From Cloacimonetes bacterium SCGC AAA252-N17 (GTDB taxonomy: Bacteria; Cloacimonadota; Cloacimonadia; JGIOTU-2): 8,067 bases of DNA. Position numbers and translations under genes: made by a program. Below, piece after piece: positions 5,135 to 8,067 of the stretch. The stretch covers positions 1 through 8,067 of the forward strand of contig ASNI01000050.1 of NCBI GenBank assembly GCA_000404785.1, given 5' to 3'. The notes under the pieces were generated by a model that was given only the letters and a program-made list of their open reading frames with translations, searched no databases and was not told the DNA's origin. The number at the start of each line of letters is the position of its first letter. The stretch's first letter is position 1.

Positions 5135-7132
5135 GATGAACATAAGGATACTATAGTAAAATCTTCTTATAGCTATAGAGATACTACAAACCTACCTCAG
5201 GGATATGTGATCGATGATAGATATAGAATTGAGGAAAAGCTTGGTGTGGGAGGTTTTGGAACAGTGTATAAGGCATGGGATACAAATATTGAATGTTATA
5301 AAGCACTTAAAGTGATCCATACAGAATTCTATGATGACAAACAGGTAATAGAAGAGCTCCGTCATGAGGCCAAACTTCTGATGAGTGTGTTATCTCCTCA
5401 CGTAGTAAGAATGTGGGATATTCATCTATCTGGTAATATTAAATACTTGGATATGGAGTATATTGGTGGAGGGGATCTCGTTGATCTTAAGTTGTCCTAT
5501 CCAGACCGTAGAGTTCCCGAAGATAAGATGCTCACAATAGCTCAAGGGATTATATCAGGAATGATCGATATTCATAAGAAGAATATAGTCCACAAAGATC
5601 TGAAGCCACAGAATGTAATGATGACAGAAGAAGGTGAAGCAAAGATTATGGATTTTAGTATTGCAGAGACCTTTCGAACTTCGAAGAGTAGAATTGAAAA
5701 AACCAGAATAGCTGGCACACCGGCATTTATGTCTCCCGAACAATTGATCGGTCAACAGGTCGGCAAAGAAAGTGATGTGTGGTCTTTCGGTGTCATGGTG
5801 TATGAATTATTGACTGGTAGAACCTGTTTTGGAGGTTCGACGACCTCAGAAGTCCATTATTCCATTAAAGAACGACTCGATGTAGAACGAGATAAAGAAA
5901 CCAGGGGGTATATCCAGCATGGGAATTTAACCTTTCCTAATGGTATAAGTGAAAAAACTAAGCAACTGATTAATAAGTGCTTGCAATATGATTTTCAAGA
6001 TAGGTTTAGGAATTTTATTGAGATAGAGAAGTTTTTTACTGAAAGGCAAAAAGAAGAAGTAAAGCCTGATGTGCAGGAAATAGTTGAAAAGCAGAAAGTA
6101 GAAAGCAAAATAGAGGAAAAAGAAATACCACAGAAACCAGAATTAAAGAAGGAAACTAAAAAGAAAAGCACGGTGTTTTTTAAAATATTACTAGGTATTT
6201 CAATAGTAGCAATTGTAATTATTGGCGGGATTATGGTTAATAAAGATATCCAGCAAAGACGAGAAAATAAGAAAAGGAGAGATCAGATTGCACAAGAAGA
6301 TAAAATAAAAAATCAGGTACAAACTACATTACGTGAAGCAAATAATTATTTAAATAGGGGAGAATTAACAAAAGCTAAGCAAAAATATAATGCGGTTCTT
6401 TCTTTAGAATCGAATAATTACAAAGCAAAACAAGGTTTGAAACAAGTTATGTTGCTCAAAGAAAATAACATGATCTTCATCAAGGGAGATACCTTCCAGA
6501 TGGGAAGTAACAGCAGTGATGATGCAAAACCAGTCAATACCGTAACGGTTAGTGATTTTTATATAGGAAAGTATGAAGTAACTCAGAAAGAATGGAAAGA
6601 AGTGATGGGGAGTAATCCCTCATATTTTAAAGGAGATAACTTACCTGCTGAACGAGTAAGTTGGTATGATGCAGTTGAATTTTGTAATAAAAAGAGTAGA
6701 AAAGAAGGACTTACTCCATGTTATTCTGGAAGTGGAACGGATATTAAATGTAACTTTTATGCAAATGGTTATAGGTTACCCACAGAAGCTGAATGGGAAT
6801 ATGCAGCAAGAGGGGGTAGTGAATCCAAAGGTTTTCTATACGCTGGTAGCAATAATATTGATGATGTTGCTTGGTATGATGTTAATTCTGGAAAAAAAAC
6901 GCACCCAATTGGAAAAAAGCAACCTAATGAACTTGGTATATATGATATGACTGGTAATGTAAGGGAATGGTGTTGGGATATCGAGAGTTCAGGATATGGT
7001 AAACGCGCTACACGTAGTGGTGCTTTTTGGTACTATGTTGGATACTACCTTCGTTGTGTTGATACAAATCATTGCACCCCTCATTATACTTTAAAAGAAA
7101 TTGGGTTACGTCTTTGCAGGACAGCAAAATAA
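5132..7132 (+). CDS. Hanks-type Ser/Thr kinase - membrane helix - TPR-like - FGE-sulfatase domain fusion
   Basis: 666 residues, without the zinc ribbon of its relatives. The kinase domain (about 30-302) has GVGGFG (38-43), Lys 60, Glu 79, HKD 154-156, Asn 161, SPE 201-203 and SDVWSFG, but DFG is changed to DFS (174-176). A charged Lys/Glu linker precedes a membrane helix (about 349-368, FFKILLGISIVAIVIIGGI), then a basic helix, a TPR-like helical pair (about 396-438, ANNYLNRGELTKAKQKYNAV) and an FGE-sulfatase domain (about 446-666; DTFQMGS, YEVTQKEW, RLPTEAEWEYAARGG, GIYDMTGNVREW). The topology puts the kinase in the cytoplasm and the FGE outside, a typical receptor-kinase arrangement. Both Cys of the FGE active site are absent (Tyr at W633+2, Leu at +7), so ligand binding is likelier than catalysis. 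Its C-terminal ~35 residues align without gaps to the candidate VR of the first gene but are strongly divergent and lack the GC-rich block and hairpin. Confidence 0.95.
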   Translation: MDEHKDTIVKSSYSYRDTTNLPQGYVIDDRYRIEEKLGVGGFGTVYKAWDTNIECYKALKVIHTEFYDDKQVIEELRHEAKLLMSVLSPHVVRMWDIHLSGNIKYLDMEYIGGGDLVDLKLSYPDRRVPEDKMLTIAQGIISGMIDIHKKNIVHKDLKPQNVMMTEEGEAKIMDFSIAETFRTSKSRIEKTRIAGTPAFMSPEQLIGQQVGKESDVWSFGVMVYELLTGRTCFGGSTTSEVHYSIKERLDVERDKETRGYIQHGNLTFPNGISEKTKQLINKCLQYDFQDRFRNFIEIEKFFTERQKEEVKPDVQEIVEKQKVESKIEEKEIPQKPELKKETKKKSTVFFKILLGISIVAIVIIGGIMVNKDIQQRRENKKRRDQIAQEDKIKNQVQTTLREANNYLNRGELTKAKQKYNAVLSLESNNYKAKQGLKQVMLLKENNMIFIKGDTFQMGSNSSDDAKPVNTVTVSDFYIGKYEVTQKEWKEVMGSNPSYFKGDNLPAERVSWYDAVEFCNKKSRKEGLTPCYSGSGTDIKCNFYANGYRLPTEAEWEYAARGGSESKGFLYAGSNNIDDVAWYDVNSGKKTHPIGKKQPNELGIYDMTGNVREWCWDIESSGYGKRATRSGAFWYYVGYYLRCVDTNHCTPHYTLKEIGLRLCRTAK

Positions 7133-7255
7133 TTATTGATAATTCCAACATCTATCTGAATATAATGAAGAATGGTGTAAAAATTTAGATTTAAATGATG
7201 AAAATTATTTTTGGAGTAAAATATCATTGTTATTTTATGCAACAAAAAATGGTTG

Positions 7256-7323
7256 TTGCACTCCATCGTAAAACAAGATTCCAATCTTGTTCTTAAGAAG
7301 AAATAATGAAATTTGGAGTGCAA
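7256..7323 (+). repeat. Nested inverted-repeat element (10-bp arms around a 9-bp hairpin)
   Basis: TTGCACTCCA (7256-7265) and TGGAGTGCAA (7314-7323) are exact inverted repeats. Between them AACAAGATT-CC-AATCTTGTT (7272-7291) is a perfect 9-bp stem, followed by the palindrome TTCTTAAGAA (7290-7299). The ~68-bp size and terminal inverted repeats resemble a small non-autonomous element or palindromic intergenic repeat. No target-site duplication is evident to me. Confidence 0.6.
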
Positions 7324-7443
7324 TGTAACTGGATATGGTTATTCTTCCCTACGAGCAGGCGAGATGTTGTATACAATATCACGGATATGTTGCTCCAAAA
7401 TAGTATGTAATGCGAGACCCCGATCTTGCGAAAAAAATAATGT

Positions 7444-7448
7444 AGGAG
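7444..7448 (+). promoter_or_regulatory. Ribosome binding site deciding the lipoprotein start
   Basis: AGGAG with a 5-nt spacer to ATG 7454. It decides against the upstream in-frame TTG at 7313, which would put 47 non-signal-like residues before the signal peptide. Confidence 0.8.
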
Positions 7449-7453
7449 ATACA

Positions 7454-7855
7454 ATGAAGAAGTTAGATATTTCATTTGTTTTTTTATTATTAGTAAGTAG
7501 TTGTGCAACAATTACGAACATAGATATTTCAGATACATTTCCTAAAGAATGTTATTTAGAAACTCCGACTCGTAATATTTATTATCCTAAGGAAATTTTT
7601 AATATCTTAAAAGAAAATAAAACAAACAAAACAGAAATTATTAATAATATTGGAGAACCACATTATATAACTGTCAGAAAGAAAAATGAAATATGGATAT
7701 ATATTACAGAAATAAAAAATAGTAATGAAAACCTTAGAGAAGCTGTGGTAGCAACACTAATATTTAAAAAAAATGTATTGCAAAGCGTAGAATGGGATTA
7801 TTGTTTTATTGAAACAAGATATTTTTTAAGGTGTAAGACTAACCTTGATTTCTAA
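7454..7855 (+). CDS. Small BamE/SmpA-like (OmlA-fold) lipoprotein
   Basis: 133 residues from ATG 7454. An N-terminal signal peptide MKKLDISFVFLLLVSSC ends in a lipobox (VSSC, lipidated Cys 17), so export to the periplasm and lipid anchoring are expected. The mature part has the layout of the BamE/SmpA/OmlA group: a helix with NKTEIINNIGEPHYI (around 58-72) in the place of the common 'T...V...LG.P' motif, then NEIWIYITEIK, and a final strand ending with KNVLQSVEWDY. Members of this fold act in outer-membrane protein assembly or as inhibitors and binding lipoproteins; the exact role here cannot be assigned. It lies 321 bp after the kinase-FGE gene, so may not belong to the same operon. The stop is 5 bp from the end of the convergent transposase remnant. 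Confidence 0.75.
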   Translation: MKKLDISFVFLLLVSSCATITNIDISDTFPKECYLETPTRNIYYPKEIFNILKENKTNKTEIINNIGEPHYITVRKKNEIWIYITEIKNSNENLREAVVATLIFKKNVLQSVEWDYCFIETRYFLRCKTNLDF

Positions 7856-7859
7856 CATT

Positions 7860-8066
7860 TTAATTTTTTATTTTGATAAATATTCTCAATGTTTCAAAGG
7901 GTCTTTTATCAATGTTTCTATATCCTCTATGAGGACGTTCATAATCATGGGGATGTTTATCCTAAAAATAATATGAGTTCACTTTAAAAACCCCAGTTGG
8001 GGGATTAGCGGTATGTTTTTGTACTTCATCTTTCAACAAAGCATAAATATCTGGATTTTGGATTTT
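7860..8066 (-). pseudogene. Degraded integrase-core transposase C-terminus (running off the right edge)
   Basis: On the minus strand, reading from 8066 towards the TAA complement at 7860-7862, one frame gives 34 residues, an in-frame TAG (7962-7964), and then DKHPHDYERPHRGYRNIDKR and PFETLRIFIKIKN. The YERPHRGYRN...RPFET segment strongly resembles the C-terminal end of rve/DDE integrase-type transposases (commonly 'YNxERPHxGYRNxGxxPxxT'). The in-frame stop and the unfamiliar sequence before it indicate a decayed copy, or two pieces joined by mutation. The element family cannot be fixed, and no terminal repeat or target duplication is visible here. Confidence 0.45.
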
Positions 8067-8067
8067 G

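Larger units (their letters stand above)
7133..7453 (+). other. Gene-free stretch with inverted repeats and a possible gene remnant
   Basis: No convincing complete gene lies between the kinase-FGE stop and the lipoprotein start. Nt 7143-7271 are open without a start codon (FQHLSEYNEEWCKNLDLNDE... to TAA 7269-7271); the composition is protein-like, so it may be a decayed C-terminus of an unknown protein. Nt 7256-7323 form a nested inverted-repeat element, listed separately. TTGTATACAA (7367-7376) is a perfect 10-bp palindrome upstream of the lipoprotein and could be an operator, with no further support. A weak stem (GCGAGA...TCTTGC, about 7412-7429) is followed by A residues, not T. No convincing promoter pair was seen. 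Confidence 0.5.

Noticed and set aside
7412..7430. Stem-loop before the lipoprotein as an intrinsic terminator
   Set aside because: The stem is imperfect and followed by A residues on the plus strand; on the minus strand no T-run follows.
7313..7453. N-terminal extension of the lipoprotein from TTG 7313
   Set aside because: It would bury the signal peptide and lipobox inside the protein; ATG 7454 has a good RBS.
1..8067. DGR reverse transcriptase, template repeat, CRISPR array, tRNA or rRNA within the window
   Set aside because: No RT motif (such as the YADD-like box), no second copy of the VR block, no regularly spaced repeats and no RNA gene signature were seen.

Overview
The window is AT-rich (roughly one-third G+C by eye) and carries a compact plus-strand cluster of Hanks-type Ser/Thr kinases, a PP2C phosphatase and domains of the formylglycine-generating-enzyme (FGE)/C-type-lectin fold. 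The gene style (zinc-ribbon kinases, kinase-TM-FGE fusions, a lipoprotein with a lipobox) suggests a Gram-negative environmental bacterium. Candidatus Cloacimonadota or another FCB-type lineage would fit, but that is a guess from gene style and not proven by the sequence.

Layout, left to right. (1) Nt 2-919: 3' part of a kinase-FGE fusion cut by the window edge. Its last ~125 bp are clearly richer in G+C, full of NNC/NNT codons, and end in a GC-rich block plus a very stable GCGAAGC hairpin. This is how the variable repeat of a diversity-generating retroelement (DGR) target looks. (2) Nt 1080-2539: a zinc-ribbon kinase whose C-terminal four-helix membrane part is out of frame (-1) after a run of eight A residues. 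(3) Nt 2561-3904: a second zinc-ribbon kinase with a C-terminal membrane segment. (4) Nt 3933-5132: a PP2C-type phosphatase with a C-terminal membrane helix. (5) Nt 5132-7132: a kinase-TM-TPR-FGE fusion overlapping the phosphatase stop by one base (TAATG). (6) Nt 7133-7453: a gene-free stretch with nested inverted repeats. (7) Nt 7454-7855: a small BamE/SmpA-like lipoprotein. (8) Nt 7860-8066, minus strand: a degraded transposase/integrase-core tail.

How they may work together: the kinases would be membrane-linked (through TM segments) or cytosolic, with PP2C as the opposing phosphatase. The FGE domains lack the catalytic cysteine pair and are better read as ligand-binding sensor scaffolds. 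In the 5132-7132 protein a membrane helix separates kinase from FGE, so sensing would be outside the cytoplasm. In the first protein there is no visible membrane helix between kinase tail and FGE, so its apparently diversified FGE would sit in the cytoplasm. The most notable reading of the window is a phospho-signalling cluster with a DGR-diversified sensor and a possibly phase-variable kinase. No reverse transcriptase or template repeat is present in the window, so they would have to lie elsewhere.
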